From the NCBI GenBank assembly GCA_023667045.1, contig JAMPAU010000004.1, positions 1 through 64,000 on the forward strand: 64,000 nt of DNA. Direction: 5' to 3'. Origin of the DNA: Ruminococcus flavefaciens. Its GTDB lineage: Bacteria; Bacillota; Clostridia; Oscillospirales; Ruminococcaceae. Positions 50,947 through 61,349 of the stretch are shown piece by piece; the stretch's first letter is position 1; each line of letters begins with the position of its first letter. The position numbers and the translations under genes are program-made. The notes below the pieces were generated by a model. That model was not told the origin of the DNA. It did no database searches and saw only the letters and a list, made by a program, of their open reading frames with translations.

Positions 50947-51305
50947 TGAAACGCAAAACTCGCACAGTAACCGTCAACGGTAAACGCTACGTCTGGTGGA
51001 ACGGCTTTATTAATTATACGACCTCTTTGTTTCTGTCGCCGGAGGGTGATAAAACCTCAACTATAAGCGTTGATTTTACCGACAAGTGCAGTGACAATGA
51101 GTGGAATATGAGTGTCGTTATTAAAAAGGACGGCACAGAAAGAACCGTAAAAATAGTAGAGCCGGCAATGTCCGGACTGCTGTTGCCGTACCTACAGGAG
51201 CAGGAGACTTTTATTTTACGGAAAAATATAGTCATGGACGGCATTGAACTGCTTAAAAAAATGGGCTATGAAGTCATTGAAATAGAAAAGGGATTTTGCT
51301 GGTGA
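50946..51305 (+). CDS. Hypothetical protein, 119 residues
   Basis: The start overlaps the deaminase stop. A beta-rich pattern begins with TVTVNGKRYVWWNGFINYTT and continues with LFLSPEGDKTSTISVDF; a C-terminal helix pair (GIELLKKMGYEVIEIEKGF) closes it. No signal peptide or membrane segment. No family is recognised. Overlaps on both sides suggest a three-gene translated unit with the deaminase and the next membrane-anchored protein. Confidence 0.65.
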   Translation: MKRKTRTVTVNGKRYVWWNGFINYTTSLFLSPEGDKTSTISVDFTDKCSDNEWNMSVVIKKDGTERTVKIVEPAMSGLLLPYLQEQETFILRKNIVMDGIELLKKMGYEVIEIEKGFCW

Positions 51306-52336
51306 TAAGGCATGAAAAATTAGCTGTGTGTTTGTTGGCAGTATTTTTTGTAGTAATGGCAGTAGTCGGCATTAACAAAAGGCAGACGAATAAACGCATA
51401 CACGACGAAAAAATCGAACTCGGCAAGAAAAATGCTTGTGCATGGATAAAGAAAAAGTACGGAGTAGACGTTGAGGCAGTTGACGCAAGCATTGAATGGG
51501 AAGACGGTAATGATTACGAGGGCGATACTGCATTGGTAAGTGTCAGTGACGGCGATAAGGAATATAAAGTTGAAATAAGCTGTGTTGAAGAAAACGCCGA
51601 AGGTTATGACGACTATCAGACGGACGAAATAGAAAACGCAATTATTGACATGATAAAATCTGATATTCCTACAGATATTGAATACATATTCTATGGGAAC
51701 AAAAGGAGCAGGCAACGTTATAACGGCAAAAATCTTAATCAGTTGCTTGACGGTTTTGATAGTCTGTATGTTTACTGTATGAATACGGAGTTTGAGGAAG
51801 TGCCTGTTTTTGACTTCTTACGTGATAATATTAGGGTATGTGAATTTTACTCTTTTTCGTCGGAAGAAGCCATGAAAGATTTTATTGAAAAACAGTCACA
51901 GGTGATTGCTGAATATTCTGCTCCAGAATATTATGCACCGTTTATTAATAGTTACCGTGTGGTTAAGTTCCCGAAAAGTGACAATGATGTAATAACATAC
52001 AACGTTGAAAAATTCAATGACATAATATATTATCCGCCTAACGAAAATGCTGATGGCAAACTTGAAAAAGGCTTTAAGGAAATGTCAGAATCTGATTTTA
52101 AAATAAAAAAAGGATATGAATTTATATCGGCATATAGTCTCAAAGACAAATATAGTAATACAATAGTGTGGATACCGATTCCAGATGACAAAAAAGACAA
52201 AGAGTTTTATTTTTATATTGAGTATACCAATTATCGCAACAAAAAATTTCATAAAATGGAAAAATGCGAAATAATCGGCGGTTATGCGGTTTATAATGTC
52301 GGCAATGATATGCAGATTGCACTTCTGTGTAAATAA
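51302..52336 (+). CDS. Hypothetical single-pass membrane-anchored protein
   Basis: 344 residues from the GTG at 51302, chosen because it overlaps the previous stop as GTGA and sits at good distance from AAGGG; a TTG at 51296 is an alternative. One N-terminal helix (LAVCLLAVFFVVMAVVGI) is followed by a basic stop-transfer stretch and a long extracytoplasmic domain with Tyr-, Asp- and Asn-rich strands. No cysteine lipobox follows the helix, so it stays as a membrane anchor. No family is recognised. Confidence 0.65.
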   Translation: MIRHEKLAVCLLAVFFVVMAVVGINKRQTNKRIHDEKIELGKKNACAWIKKKYGVDVEAVDASIEWEDGNDYEGDTALVSVSDGDKEYKVEISCVEENAEGYDDYQTDEIENAIIDMIKSDIPTDIEYIFYGNKRSRQRYNGKNLNQLLDGFDSLYVYCMNTEFEEVPVFDFLRDNIRVCEFYSFSSEEAMKDFIEKQSQVIAEYSAPEYYAPFINSYRVVKFPKSDNDVITYNVEKFNDIIYYPPNENADGKLEKGFKEMSESDFKIKKGYEFISAYSLKDKYSNTIVWIPIPDDKKDKEFYFYIEYTNYRNKKFHKMEKCEIIGGYAVYNVGNDMQIALLCK

Positions 52337-52337
52337 A

Positions 52338-52372
52338 AAAATCCCGAAAGTAATTTACTTTCGGGATTTTAA
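52338..52372. terminator. Bidirectional terminator before rpoC
   Basis: AAATCCCGAAAGTA pairs with TACTTTCGGGATTT, a long perfect stem. It ends the plus-strand unit and the rpoBC operon on the minus strand. Confidence 0.9.
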
Positions 52373-52374
52373 TT

Positions 52375-55300
52375 TTATACTATCGGATTAATCGGGGTCG
52401 GGTTGTGTTCAACGTAAGATTCGTTCTTAACAACTTTAACGTGGCTGTAGCAGTCCATACCAGTACCGGCAGGAATAAGCTTACCGATAATAACGTTTTC
52501 TTTAAGTCCGAGCAGTTTGTCGCTCTTGCCTCTGATAGCAGCGTCTGTGAGGGCTTTTGTAGTCTCCTGGAATGAAGCAGCGGACATGAAGCTGTCTGAG
52601 TTGGAAGAAGCCTTTGTGATACCCTGAAGTACCGGACTTGTCTGTACAAGCTGTAAATCATATTCGCCTGCATTAATACGAGCCTGTATTTCCTCGTTGA
52701 TGATGTCGATTTCTTTTCTGTCAACAAGAGTACCGGGGAGGAGATAACTGCTTCCTGTTTCTTCAACCTTGATTTTGCGGAGCATCTGACGGACAATAAC
52801 TTCAATGTGTTTGTCGTTGATGTCAACGCCCTGTAAACGATAAACTTTCTGTACTTCGTTTATGATGTAGTTCTGTACAGCGAGAGTACCGAGTATATTA
52901 AGAATATCAGCCGGATATATATTACCCTCAGTAAGACGAGTACCTTTTTCAATCTTCTCGCCCTCTGAAACTCTTATCTTAAGGTTGTAAGGAATCATAT
53001 AGTTTTCTACTTCGCCTGTCTCGTCGTTTGTGACGATGATATTCTGTGTAGTTTTGATTTCTTCGATGTGGATAGTACCGGAGATTCTCGAAAGGATAGC
53101 AGCACCCTTAGGTCTTCTGCTCTCGAAAAGTTCTTCTACACGTGGGAGACCCTGTGTGATGTCTTCAGCGTCGGCAGAAGCAACACCGCCGGTATGGAAT
53201 GTTCTCATAGTAAGCTGTGTACCGGGTTCGCCGATAGACTGGGCAGCTATTACGCCGACAGCCTCACCGACAGAAACAACATTGTTGTTTGCAAGGTTAG
53301 CACCATAGCACTTAGCACAAACACCAGTACGTGCTTTACACTGGAGTACAGAGCGTATCTTGATTGATTCAACGCCAGCGTCCATGATTTTCTTAGCGTC
53401 AGCGTCAGTGATAAGCTTGTTGCGTGATATGATAAGTTCGCCGGATTCGTCTCTGAGGTCTTCAGAAAGGTATCTGCCGACAAGTCTTTCTGCAAAAGGT
53501 TCTACCACTTCGTTGCCGTTTCTGATTTCGTAAACTTCAATACCCTCAGTTGTTCCGCAGTCTTCCTCACGAATGATAACGTCCTGTGAAACGTCAACAA
53601 GACGACGTGTAAGATAACCCGAGTCGGCGGTACGGAGAGCAGTATCAGCAAGACCTTTTCTTGCTCCTCGTGAGGCTATGAAGTATTCGAGGATATTAAG
53701 ACCCTCACGGTAGTTAGCACGGATAGGAATTTCAATTACAGTACCGGAAGTATTAGCGATAAGTCCACGCATTCCGGCAAGCTGACGAATCTGTGAGATT
53801 GAACCTCTCGCACCGGAGTCAGCCATCATCCAGATAGGATTGTAGCGGTCGAAATTCTCTTTAAGTTTCTTTGTTACCTCGTCTGTGGTGTTTGTCCAGA
53901 GAGAGATAATTTTCTTAGTTTTTTCCTGTGCGGAGATATAACCAAATTCGTATTCACTGGTAATCTGCTCAACTTCTGCATCGGCACTTGCAAGTATCTG
54001 TTTCTTTTCCGGAGGAATAGAAGCGTCACATACTGCAACGGTAAGTGCTGCACGTGTGGAGTACTTATAGCCGAGTGCCTTTATTCTGTCGAGAACTTCA
54101 GAAGTAGTTGTAGTGCCGTGAATCTTTATGCAACGCTCGATTATGTCGGAAAGCTGTTTCTTACCAACAAGGAAAGCTATTTCAAGGTCAAACTGCTTGT
54201 CTGAGTTTGTTCTGTCAACGTATCCGAGATTCTGAGGGATATTTTCGTTGAAGATAAGTCTTCCCACGGTAGCGTCAATAATCTTTGAAACTTTCTTGTC
54301 GCCGATGTCTTTGGTGATTTTTACCTTGATGTTGGCGTGAAGTGATACGTCGTGTTCATGATAAGCCATAAGAGCTTCGTTAACGTCACGGAAGACTTTT
54401 CCCTCGCCGATTTCACCGGGTTTATCCATTGTAAGATAGTATGAACCCAGTACCATATCCTGTGACGGAACTGCAACCGGCTTGCCGTCTGAGGGCTTTA
54501 AGAGGTTATTAGCAGCGAGCATAAGGAAACGTGCTTCTGCCTGTGCTTCTGCTGAAAGCGGAAGATGTACAGCCATCTGGTCTCCGTCGAAGTCAGCGTT
54601 AAATGCCGAACATACAAGCGGGTGGAGCTTGATTGCACGACCTTCAACGAGAATCGGCTCAAATGCCTGAATACCAAGTCTGTGGAGCGTGGGCGCACGG
54701 TTAAGCATAACGGGGTGGTCTTTGATAACGTCTTCAAGAGCGTCCCATACCTTGTTGTCGGCACGGTCAATGAGTTTTCTTGCACTCTTGATATTTGCGA
54801 TAGCCTTTTTATCAACAAGTCTTTTCAGTACAAAAGGCTTGAAAAGTTCGAGTGCCATTTCCTTAGGAAGTCCGCACTGATACATTTTCAGTTCAGGACC
54901 TACAACGATAACTGAACGTCCGGAGTAGTCAACACGCTTACCGAGAAGATTCTGACGGAAACGTCCCTGTTTACCTTTCAGCATATCAGAAAGTGACTTC
55001 AATGCTCTGTTATTAGGACCAGTTACCGGTCTGCCATGTCTGCCGTTGTCTATGAGAGCGTCAACAGCTTCCTGTAACATTCTTTTTTCGTTTCTTACGA
55101 TAATGTCCGGGGCATCGAGTTCGAGCATTCTTTTCAGACGGTTGTTTCTGTTGATAACACGTCTGTAGAGGTCGTTAAGGTCGGAAGTTGCATAACGTCC
55201 GCCGTCGAGCATAATCATAGGGCGGAGGTCGGGCGGAATAACCGGTACAGCGTCAAGTATCATCCATTCCGGCTTGTTTCCGGAGAGACGGAAAGCCTCG

Positions 55301-56094
55301 ATAATCTGTAATCTTTTAAGGAGCTTTACCTTTTTCTGACCTGCCGGAAGTCCAACAAGTTCAGCTTTGAGGTCGTCGGCTACAAGCTCTATATTGTTTC
55401 GCCAGTCAACATCTATAAGCCCTGCAAACTTCATGCATTCTTCACAGGTACATTCAGTAGGCTTGTTTGTGCAGTGAACCCTTTTAGTGCCGAGATAGAT
55501 TTTTCCCATATCAACAAGTCTTTTCTTCTGGGAATCGTATCTTGAAGGGTCGTATTCATGGAGAAGTTTCTTTATAGCCTCTGCACCCATTTCTGCCTTG
55601 AAATCATCTCCGTACTTTTCAAGGTATGAGAGATACTCTTTTTCAGAGAGCATCTGTTTTTTGATGAGGTCGGTATTGCCGGGGTCGGTAACTATATATT
55701 TTGTGAAGTAAAGGACTTCTTCAAGTCTTTTCTGTGAAATTTCAAGTACCTGTCCGATTCTGGAGGGCGTACCCTTGAAGTACCAGATATGCGAAACAGG
55801 AGCGGCGAGTTCAATGTGACCCATTCTTTCACGGCGGACTCTTGCCCTTGTAACTTCAACTCCACAGCGGTCGCAGACCTTGCCTTTAAAGCGGATTTTC
55901 TTGAATTTACCGCAGTGACACTCCCAGTCTTTTGTTGGTCCGAAAATTCTTTCACAGAAAAGACCGTCACGCTCTGGTTTCTGAGTTCTGTAGTTTATTG
56001 TTTCGGGTCTTTCAACAATGCCGTAAGACCAGCTTCTGATTTGCTCAGGTGAAGCAAGACCGATTTTTATTGATTCAAAAGTATTAAATTCCAA
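52375..56094 (-). CDS. rpoC: RNA polymerase beta' subunit
   Basis: 1239 residues, a normal bacterial length. The start is a TTG at 56094 with AGGAGG at good distance. The N-terminal zinc ribbon is [19 protein letters not shown]; the catalytic Mg-binding loop is [14 protein letters not shown]; the second zinc site is [13 protein letters not shown] in the C-terminal half. With RpoB it forms the catalytic core, polymerising RNA. It lies 101 bases after rpoB on the same strand, in the standard rpoB-rpoC order. Confidence 0.98.
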   Translation of the reverse strand: MEFNTFESIKIGLASPEQIRSWSYGIVERPETINYRTQKPERDGLFCERIFGPTKDWECHCGKFKKIRFKGKVCDRCGVEVTRARVRRERMGHIELAAPVSHIWYFKGTPSRIGQVLEISQKRLEEVLYFTKYIVTDPGNTDLIKKQMLSEKEYLSYLEKYGDDFKAEMGAEAIKKLLHEYDPSRYDSQKKRLVDMGKIYLGTKRVHCTNKPTECTCEECMKFAGLIDVDWRNNIELVADDLKAELVGLPAGQKKVKLLKRLQIIEAFRLSGNKPEWMILDAVPVIPPDLRPMIMLDGGRYATSDLNDLYRRVINRNNRLKRMLELDAPDIIVRNEKRMLQEAVDALIDNGRHGRPVTGPNNRALKSLSDMLKGKQGRFRQNLLGKRVDYSGRSVIVVGPELKMYQCGLPKEMALELFKPFVLKRLVDKKAIANIKSARKLIDRADNKVWDALEDVIKDHPVMLNRAPTLHRLGIQAFEPILVEGRAIKLHPLVCSAFNADFDGDQMAVHLPLSAEAQAEARFLMLAANNLLKPSDGKPVAVPSQDMVLGSYYLTMDKPGEIGEGKVFRDVNEALMAYHEHDVSLHANIKVKITKDIGDKKVSKIIDATVGRLIFNENIPQNLGYVDRTNSDKQFDLEIAFLVGKKQLSDIIERCIKIHGTTTTSEVLDRIKALGYKYSTRAALTVAVCDASIPPEKKQILASADAEVEQITSEYEFGYISAQEKTKKIISLWTNTTDEVTKKLKENFDRYNPIWMMADSGARGSISQIRQLAGMRGLIANTSGTVIEIPIRANYREGLNILEYFIASRGARKGLADTALRTADSGYLTRRLVDVSQDVIIREEDCGTTEGIEVYEIRNGNEVVEPFAERLVGRYLSEDLRDESGELIISRNKLITDADAKKIMDAGVESIKIRSVLQCKARTGVCAKCYGANLANNNVVSVGEAVGVIAAQSIGEPGTQLTMRTFHTGGVASADAEDITQGLPRVEELFESRRPKGAAILSRISGTIHIEEIKTTQNIIVTNDETGEVENYMIPYNLKIRVSEGEKIEKGTRLTEGNIYPADILNILGTLAVQNYIINEVQKVYRLQGVDINDKHIEVIVRQMLRKIKVEETGSSYLLPGTLVDRKEIDIINEEIQARINAGEYDLQLVQTSPVLQGITKASSNSDSFMSAASFQETTKALTDAAIRGKSDKLLGLKENVIIGKLIPAGTGMDCYSHVKVVKNESYVEHNPTPINPIV

Positions 56095-56195
56095 ACTGCT
56101 ACCTCCTGCAAAATAAAGGTGTAATCCGGAATACAGAGCCGACAGCGGATATTTTGTCAGCTCCGGATTCGGTATTCATAAATACGGATATGATA

Positions 56196-59100
56196 TTAGT
56201 CCTCATTGGAGGGGTCGTCAATGTCAAAGCTGTCAAAGAGGTCGCTGTCATCATCAATAACAAGCTCGTCGTCCTCTTCATCATCAAATGAAAATTCATC
56301 ATCGGTATAGTCATCAGAATCATCAGCTTCTTCGCTTTCGTCTTCATCAAAAGTGAAGCCTTCGTCTCTGATGTCATCATCGGAGTATTCTGTATTGTCG
56401 GCTGTTTTTTCGTCAGAGAATGAAGTATCACGTGATGGCATGGGGTCGTCGTCATCGAAATTCTGTTTAAGGTCGATTTCTTCTTGGTTAATGTCAAGCA
56501 CCTTAACGTCAAGACAGAGCGACTGCATTTCCTTGATAAGAACCTTGAATGACTCCGGAATACCAGGAGTTGGGACATTCTGACCCTTTACGATAGCCTC
56601 ATATGTGTTTACACGTCCGAGAGTATCGTCTGACTTTACTGTAAGGATTTCCTGAAGTGTATATGCAGCACCGTAAGCCTCCAATGCCCATACTTCCATT
56701 TCACCGAAACGCTGTCCGCCGAACTGTGCCTTACCGCCGAGTGGCTGTTGTGTTACGAGTGCGTAAGGACCAACTGAACGTGCGTGAATCTTATCGTCAA
56801 CGAGGTGGTGGAGTTTGAGGTAATACATATATCCGACTGTTACACGGTTATCGAACTTTTCGCCTGTTCTTCCGTCGTAAAGGGTGAATTTACAATCGTC
56901 AGTAAATTCAAGTGCCTTTGGATTGATAACTTTGTCCATTGCTTTGAGTGAAAAATCATCTTCACAGTGTTCCTTGTTGTATTCAGCAGCCTGTTTAAAG
57001 CATTCTCTGATGTCGTCTTCGTGAGCACCGTCGAATACAGGGGTCATTATGTGCCAGCCGAGAGCCTTACAAGCCATACCCAGATGTACTTCAAGAACCT
57101 GACCGATATTCATACGTGAAGGAACGCCAAGAGGATTAAGAACGATGTCAAGCGGTGTGCCGTCGGGGAGGAAAGGCATATCTTCTTCCGGAAGTATACG
57201 TGAAACAACACCCTTGTTTCCGTGACGACCAGCCATTTTATCGCCGACAGTGATTTTACGTTTCTGTGCGATATAACAGATAACACGCATATTAACGCCT
57301 GCACTGAGTTCATCGCAGTTTTCACGAGTGAATACTTTAACGTCCACGATAACGCCGGAAGCACCATGCGGTACTTTAAGTGAGTTGTCACGTACTTCAC
57401 GTGCCTTTTCGCCGAAGATAGCACGAAGCAGACGTTCTTCTGCTGTAAGTTCAGTCTCGCCCTTTGGTGTAACCTTACCAACGAGAATATCGCCGGAATT
57501 TACTTCTGAACCGATACGGATAATACCGTTTTCGTCGAGGTTAGCGAGAGCGTCGTCACCCACGTTAGGAATATCTCTTGTTATTTCCTCAGGACCTAAC
57601 TTTGTATCACGGCATTCTATTTCATATTCCTCGATATGAACAGAAGTGAATACATCTTCACGGACAAGTCTTTCATTAAGAAGAACAGCGTCCTCATAGT
57701 TGTAGCCCTCCCATGTCATGAATCCGATAAGGGCGTTTTTACCGAGAGAGATTTCACCGTCAGCTGTAGCAGGACCGTCAGCAAGCACCTGACCTTTTTT
57801 GATGTCCTCGCCAACTGAAACGATAGGCTTTTGATTTACGCAAGTACCTTGGTTTGAACGCTTAAATTTGGTGAGTTCGTACTTGTGTTCAATGCCGGTA
57901 CTGTCAATGATGTGTATTCTGTCAGCATCAACATACGAAACTTTTCCGTCGTATTCTGAAACGATACAAACGCCGGAGTCAACAGCAGCCTTGTATTCCA
58001 TACCAGTACCAACAAATGGTCTTTCTGTCTTGAGGAGCGGAACAGCCTGTTTCTGCATGTTTGAACCCATCAACGCACGGTTAGCGTCGTCGTTTTCAAG
58101 GAAAGGAATCATTGAAGTAGCAACCGATACAACCATTTTCGGCGAAACGTCCATAAAATCAACCTTTTCACGTTCGCATTCAAGAATCTGGTCACGGTAA
58201 CGTGCATTTACACGTGGACGTTTGAGTTTGCCGTCTTCTGTAAGTGGTTCGTTAGCTTGAGCGACAATGTAATTATCTTCAACGTCAGCCGTCATGTAGA
58301 TAACTTCATTTGTAACTATGCCTGTTTCTTTGTCAACACGTCTGTATGGTGCTTCAATAAAACCGTATTCATTTATTCTTGCGAAAGTTGCAAGATAGGA
58401 AATAAGACCGATGTTAGGACCTTCAGGTGTCTCGATAGGACACATTCTTCCGTAATGGCTGTAGTGTACGTCACGTACTTCAAATCCGGCTCTGTCTCTT
58501 GAAAGACCGCCCGGACCAAGAGCAGACAAACGTCTCTTATGTGTGAGTTCTGAAAGGGGGTTGTTCTGGTCCATGAACTGCGAGAGCGGTGAAGAACAGA
58601 AAAACTCTTTCATAGCGGAAGAAATAGGTCTTATATTTATAAGCGACTGAGGAGTAAGAGTGCTTACGTCCTGTGTCTGAATGTTCATTCTTTCACGTAT
58701 ACTGCGTTCCATTCTTGCATAGCCGATTCTGAACTGATTCTGGAGAAGTTCGCCTACTGAACGGATACGTCTGTTTCCGAGATGGTCGATGTCGTCAACA
58801 GTTCCCACGCCCTCACAGAGATTGAGGAAGTAGCTGATAGTTGCGAAAATATCATCAAGGATAATGTGTTTCGGGACAAGTTCGTCAGCACGTTTCTTGA
58901 TATTTTCTTCAAGTTCGTCCTTGTCGGCGGAAGTTTCGAGTATTTCACGGAGAACCTTAAAAGAAACTTTTTCGTTTATTCCGTATTTTTCAGCGTCGAA
59001 ATCTATATACTCCTTGATGTCAACCATGCCGTTGCCTATTATCTTGGCGACCTTTTCAACCATTCGTATATCTGTTTCGTCTCTGTCGTTCTTGAAATAT

Positions 59101-60107
59101 TCCTTTACTTCAACATTTACGAAAGCATAGTAAACGCCAGCCTGTTCGATTTCACAAGCTCTGTCATATGAGATAGTCTCACCAGCATCAGCCATGATTT
59201 CGCCGGTCATAGGATTTATGACGGGTTCAGCAAGTGTATGTCCTGCCAGACGTGAGGCAATGCCGAGTTTCTTGTTGTATTTATAACGACCGAAACGGCA
59301 GAGGTCATATCTCTTTGCATCGAAAAAGAGATTATTGAGGTGGGTCAATGCACTTTCAACCGTAGGCGGTTCACCGGGTCGGAGTTTCTTGTAAACGTCA
59401 ATAAGAGCGTCGGAGTTATTTTTAGTGCCGTCTTTCTGAAGAATTGTCTGTTTGAGGCGGTCGTCTTCACCGAACATCTCGTATATTTCTTCATCAGAAC
59501 CCACACCCAATGCCCTTATGAAAGTAGTTATCGGGATTTTTCTGTTTTTGTCGATACGTACATAGACAACATCGTTTGAGTCCATTTCATATTCCAGCCA
59601 TGCACCACGGTTTGGAATGACTGTTGTGCTGAAAAGGTCTTTACCTGTCTTGTCTTTTTCAAAAGCATAGTATACACCGGGTGAACGGACAAGCTGAGAA
59701 ACAATAACACGCTCTGCACCGTTTATAACAAAAGTTCCGCTGTCGGTCATAAGCGGGAAATCGCCCATATATATTTCGCTTTCACTGACAGCACCGGTTT
59801 CCTTGTTACAGAGAGTAGCGGTTGCCCTCATGGCTACTTGATAGGTAGCACCTCTGGACTTACATTCTGCGAGGGTGTACTTTGGTTCTGTATCGAATCT
59901 GTAATCCTTGAAATTCAGAACGAGATTTCCGTTATAGTCTGTAATGGCGGTCATATCACGGAAAACTTCACGGAGACCTTCCTCCCTGAACCACTTATAC
60001 GAGTTTTTCTGAACTTCGATAAGGTTAGGCATTTCGAGTGGTTCAGTAATTTTACCGAAACTCATTCTGACATTCTTTCCCAGTTGCTTAGGTGTAACAT
60101 TCACCAT
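56196..60107 (-). CDS. rpoB: RNA polymerase beta subunit with acidic C-terminal tail
   Basis: 1303 residues. The catalytic region is typical: [20 protein letters not shown] with [20 protein letters not shown] (rifampicin-region sequence) and the C-terminal [26 protein letters not shown] precedes the ATG. Residues ~1216-1303 form an extra tail with 44 Asp/Glu of 88 (for example [19 protein letters not shown]), encoded at 56196-56462. Most RpoB proteins of Firmicutes end with a shorter tail. The leader carries a large hairpin and a perfect promoter. No ribosomal-protein genes precede it here, unlike the common rplKAJL-rpoBC order. Confidence 0.97.
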   Translation of the reverse strand: MVNVTPKQLGKNVRMSFGKITEPLEMPNLIEVQKNSYKWFREEGLREVFRDMTAITDYNGNLVLNFKDYRFDTEPKYTLAECKSRGATYQVAMRATATLCNKETGAVSESEIYMGDFPLMTDSGTFVINGAERVIVSQLVRSPGVYYAFEKDKTGKDLFSTTVIPNRGAWLEYEMDSNDVVYVRIDKNRKIPITTFIRALGVGSDEEIYEMFGEDDRLKQTILQKDGTKNNSDALIDVYKKLRPGEPPTVESALTHLNNLFFDAKRYDLCRFGRYKYNKKLGIASRLAGHTLAEPVINPMTGEIMADAGETISYDRACEIEQAGVYYAFVNVEVKEYFKNDRDETDIRMVEKVAKIIGNGMVDIKEYIDFDAEKYGINEKVSFKVLREILETSADKDELEENIKKRADELVPKHIILDDIFATISYFLNLCEGVGTVDDIDHLGNRRIRSVGELLQNQFRIGYARMERSIRERMNIQTQDVSTLTPQSLINIRPISSAMKEFFCSSPLSQFMDQNNPLSELTHKRRLSALGPGGLSRDRAGFEVRDVHYSHYGRMCPIETPEGPNIGLISYLATFARINEYGFIEAPYRRVDKETGIVTNEVIYMTADVEDNYIVAQANEPLTEDGKLKRPRVNARYRDQILECEREKVDFMDVSPKMVVSVATSMIPFLENDDANRALMGSNMQKQAVPLLKTERPFVGTGMEYKAAVDSGVCIVSEYDGKVSYVDADRIHIIDSTGIEHKYELTKFKRSNQGTCVNQKPIVSVGEDIKKGQVLADGPATADGEISLGKNALIGFMTWEGYNYEDAVLLNERLVREDVFTSVHIEEYEIECRDTKLGPEEITRDIPNVGDDALANLDENGIIRIGSEVNSGDILVGKVTPKGETELTAEERLLRAIFGEKAREVRDNSLKVPHGASGVIVDVKVFTRENCDELSAGVNMRVICYIAQKRKITVGDKMAGRHGNKGVVSRILPEEDMPFLPDGTPLDIVLNPLGVPSRMNIGQVLEVHLGMACKALGWHIMTPVFDGAHEDDIRECFKQAAEYNKEHCEDDFSLKAMDKVINPKALEFTDDCKFTLYDGRTGEKFDNRVTVGYMYYLKLHHLVDDKIHARSVGPYALVTQQPLGGKAQFGGQRFGEMEVWALEAYGAAYTLQEILTVKSDDTLGRVNTYEAIVKGQNVPTPGIPESFKVLIKEMQSLCLDVKVLDINQEEIDLKQNFDDDDPMPSRDTSFSDEKTADNTEYSDDDIRDEGFTFDEDESEEADDSDDYTDDEFSFDDEEDDELVIDDDSDLFDSFDIDDPSNED

Positions 60108-60137
60108 AGGCGGAACCTCCTTATTTTTGGATATTCA

Positions 60138-60180
60138 GACCTGTCCGCATATTCCGGAAATGACAGGAGACGGACAGGTC
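60138..60180 (-). promoter_or_regulatory. Large hairpin in the rpoB leader
   Basis: GACCTGTCCG (60138-60147) pairs perfectly with CGGACAGGTC (60171-60180), 30 bases before the rpoB start codon on the minus strand. It has no T-run in either direction, so it is not a simple terminator. It may be an mRNA-stability or protein-binding element that controls rpoBC. Confidence 0.6.
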
Positions 60181-60235
60181 ATGGTTTGACGTATGGTATC
60201 ACACGGAACTTGAAAAAATTTTTTTCAGAAAACTA

Positions 60236-60264
60236 TTGACAAGTCTGTTTCAGTGTGATATAAT
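60236..60264 (+). promoter_or_regulatory. Promoter of the ComEC-like lipoprotein gene
   Basis: TTGACA, 17-base spacer, TATAAT, both hexamers perfect. The leader to the start codon is about 220 bases. Confidence 0.75.
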
Positions 60265-60307
60265 AACATGATAATAGGGATATTATTCCATATTGATACA
60301 TTATAAT

Positions 60308-60336
60308 ATTATAATACATTTTGTCAAATATGTCAA
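60308..60336 (-). promoter_or_regulatory. Promoter of the rpoBC operon
   Basis: On the minus strand: TTGACA (60336-60331), 17-base spacer, TATAAT (60313-60308), perfect hexamers. It gives a ~195-base leader that contains the hairpin at 60138-60180. Confidence 0.8.
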
Positions 60337-60493
60337 GGGGTTATGGAATGATTTGTGAAAACTGCTAGATTGTTGATATAATCCGGATTGCTTTTTGTGC
60401 GCTTATTACAAATATGACTTCTGTAAAATAAATTAAAGGTTATTTCAAGATAACAGCATTATTATATTTATATATAACGGAGGTGATTTGTCA

Positions 60494-61309
60494 TTGAAAA
60501 AAATTATTCTTCTGATTCTTTTTTCTGTGCTTACGCTTGTTTCCTGCGGAAGAAATTCTGAAAAATATCCAGATTTTACCGTTGATTTTCTTGATGTCGG
60601 CAAGGCAGACAGCATGGTTTTGCGGACAGAAAACAGCACGGTTATCATCGACTGCGGTGAAAAAAATGACGGAAAGCAGATTCTTGAATTTCTGAAAGAA
60701 AATGAAATAGAATCCGTTGATTATCTGATTATTACCCATTACGACAAAGACCATGTAGGCGGTTCGGCAAAGATAATAAACAACATTGAAGTGAAAAACG
60801 TTCTTGCACCAGACTATGAAGAAGACAGCAGTGAAATGAAAAAATATACAAAAGCACTTTCGGAAAAAAATATAACTCCTGTCCTCATGACTGAAGATAT
60901 TTCCTTTACACTGGACGGCGTTGAGTATACAATATATGCACCGGAAAAAAATTTTTACGGCGAAGACAATGACAATGACTTTTCACTTGTCACAAAAGCC
61001 GTCTATCATGATACGACTATGATTTTTACCGGCGACGCTATGGAACAGCGTTTATCTGAAATAATGAATATCGGAAACTGTGATTTGCTGAAAGTTCCGT
61101 ATCATGCCCGAAAGCTTGAAAACCTTAATGAGTTCTTGAATAATGTAAGACCGGAGTATGCCATAGCCTGTACGTCTGAGGAGGAATTTTCAGACAATAC
61201 AAAAGAACTTCTTGAAAAGTATAATGTACAGTATTACGCTACCTGCTTTAACGGCAGAATCACGGCGGTCAGCGACGGCAGAAAAATAAAAATATCATCT
61301 GAAAAATAA
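60494..61309 (+). CDS. ComEC/Rec2-type metallo-beta-lactamase-fold lipoprotein
   Basis: 271 residues from the TTG at 60494 (GGAGG ten bases upstream); a TTG at 60488 is an alternative. Signal peptide with lipobox TLVSC near residue 17. The fold is the ComEC-family hydrolase: FLDVGKADSMVL, then THYDKDHVGG (metal ligands), FTGDA and PYHA. It is therefore outside the cell, attached to the membrane, unlike ComEC, which has this domain fused to a channel. It may be an extracellular nuclease or phosphodiesterase. Its own strong promoter and terminator make it monocistronic. Confidence 0.8.
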   Translation: MKKIILLILFSVLTLVSCGRNSEKYPDFTVDFLDVGKADSMVLRTENSTVIIDCGEKNDGKQILEFLKENEIESVDYLIITHYDKDHVGGSAKIINNIEVKNVLAPDYEEDSSEMKKYTKALSEKNITPVLMTEDISFTLDGVEYTIYAPEKNFYGEDNDNDFSLVTKAVYHDTTMIFTGDAMEQRLSEIMNIGNCDLLKVPYHARKLENLNEFLNNVRPEYAIACTSEEEFSDNTKELLEKYNVQYYATCFNGRITAVSDGRKIKISSEK

Positions 61310-61315
61310 AGAAAG

Positions 61316-61348
61316 ACGTATGTCTGTTGTGGGACATACGCCTTTTTT
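61316..61348 (+). terminator. Terminator of the ComEC-like gene
   Basis: CGTATGTC pairs with GACATACG, then a T-run. It is close to the minus-strand gene end and may serve both. Confidence 0.85.
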
Positions 61349-61349
61349 G

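Larger units (their letters stand above)
60181..60487. other. Divergent promoter region between rpoB and a ComEC-like gene
   Basis: No gene. Two perfect-consensus promoters face away from each other (60236-60264 plus, 60308-60336 minus) and both RNAs overlap in sequence. A second hairpin-like A/T element (CTTGAAAAAATTTTTTTCAG) lies at about 60209-60228. No other signal is recognised. Confidence 0.6.

Noticed and set aside
54498-54818. Open frames in other frames within rpoC, and similar ones within rpoB
   Set aside because: Shadow frames of highly conserved genes; no ribosome sites and no recognisable domains.
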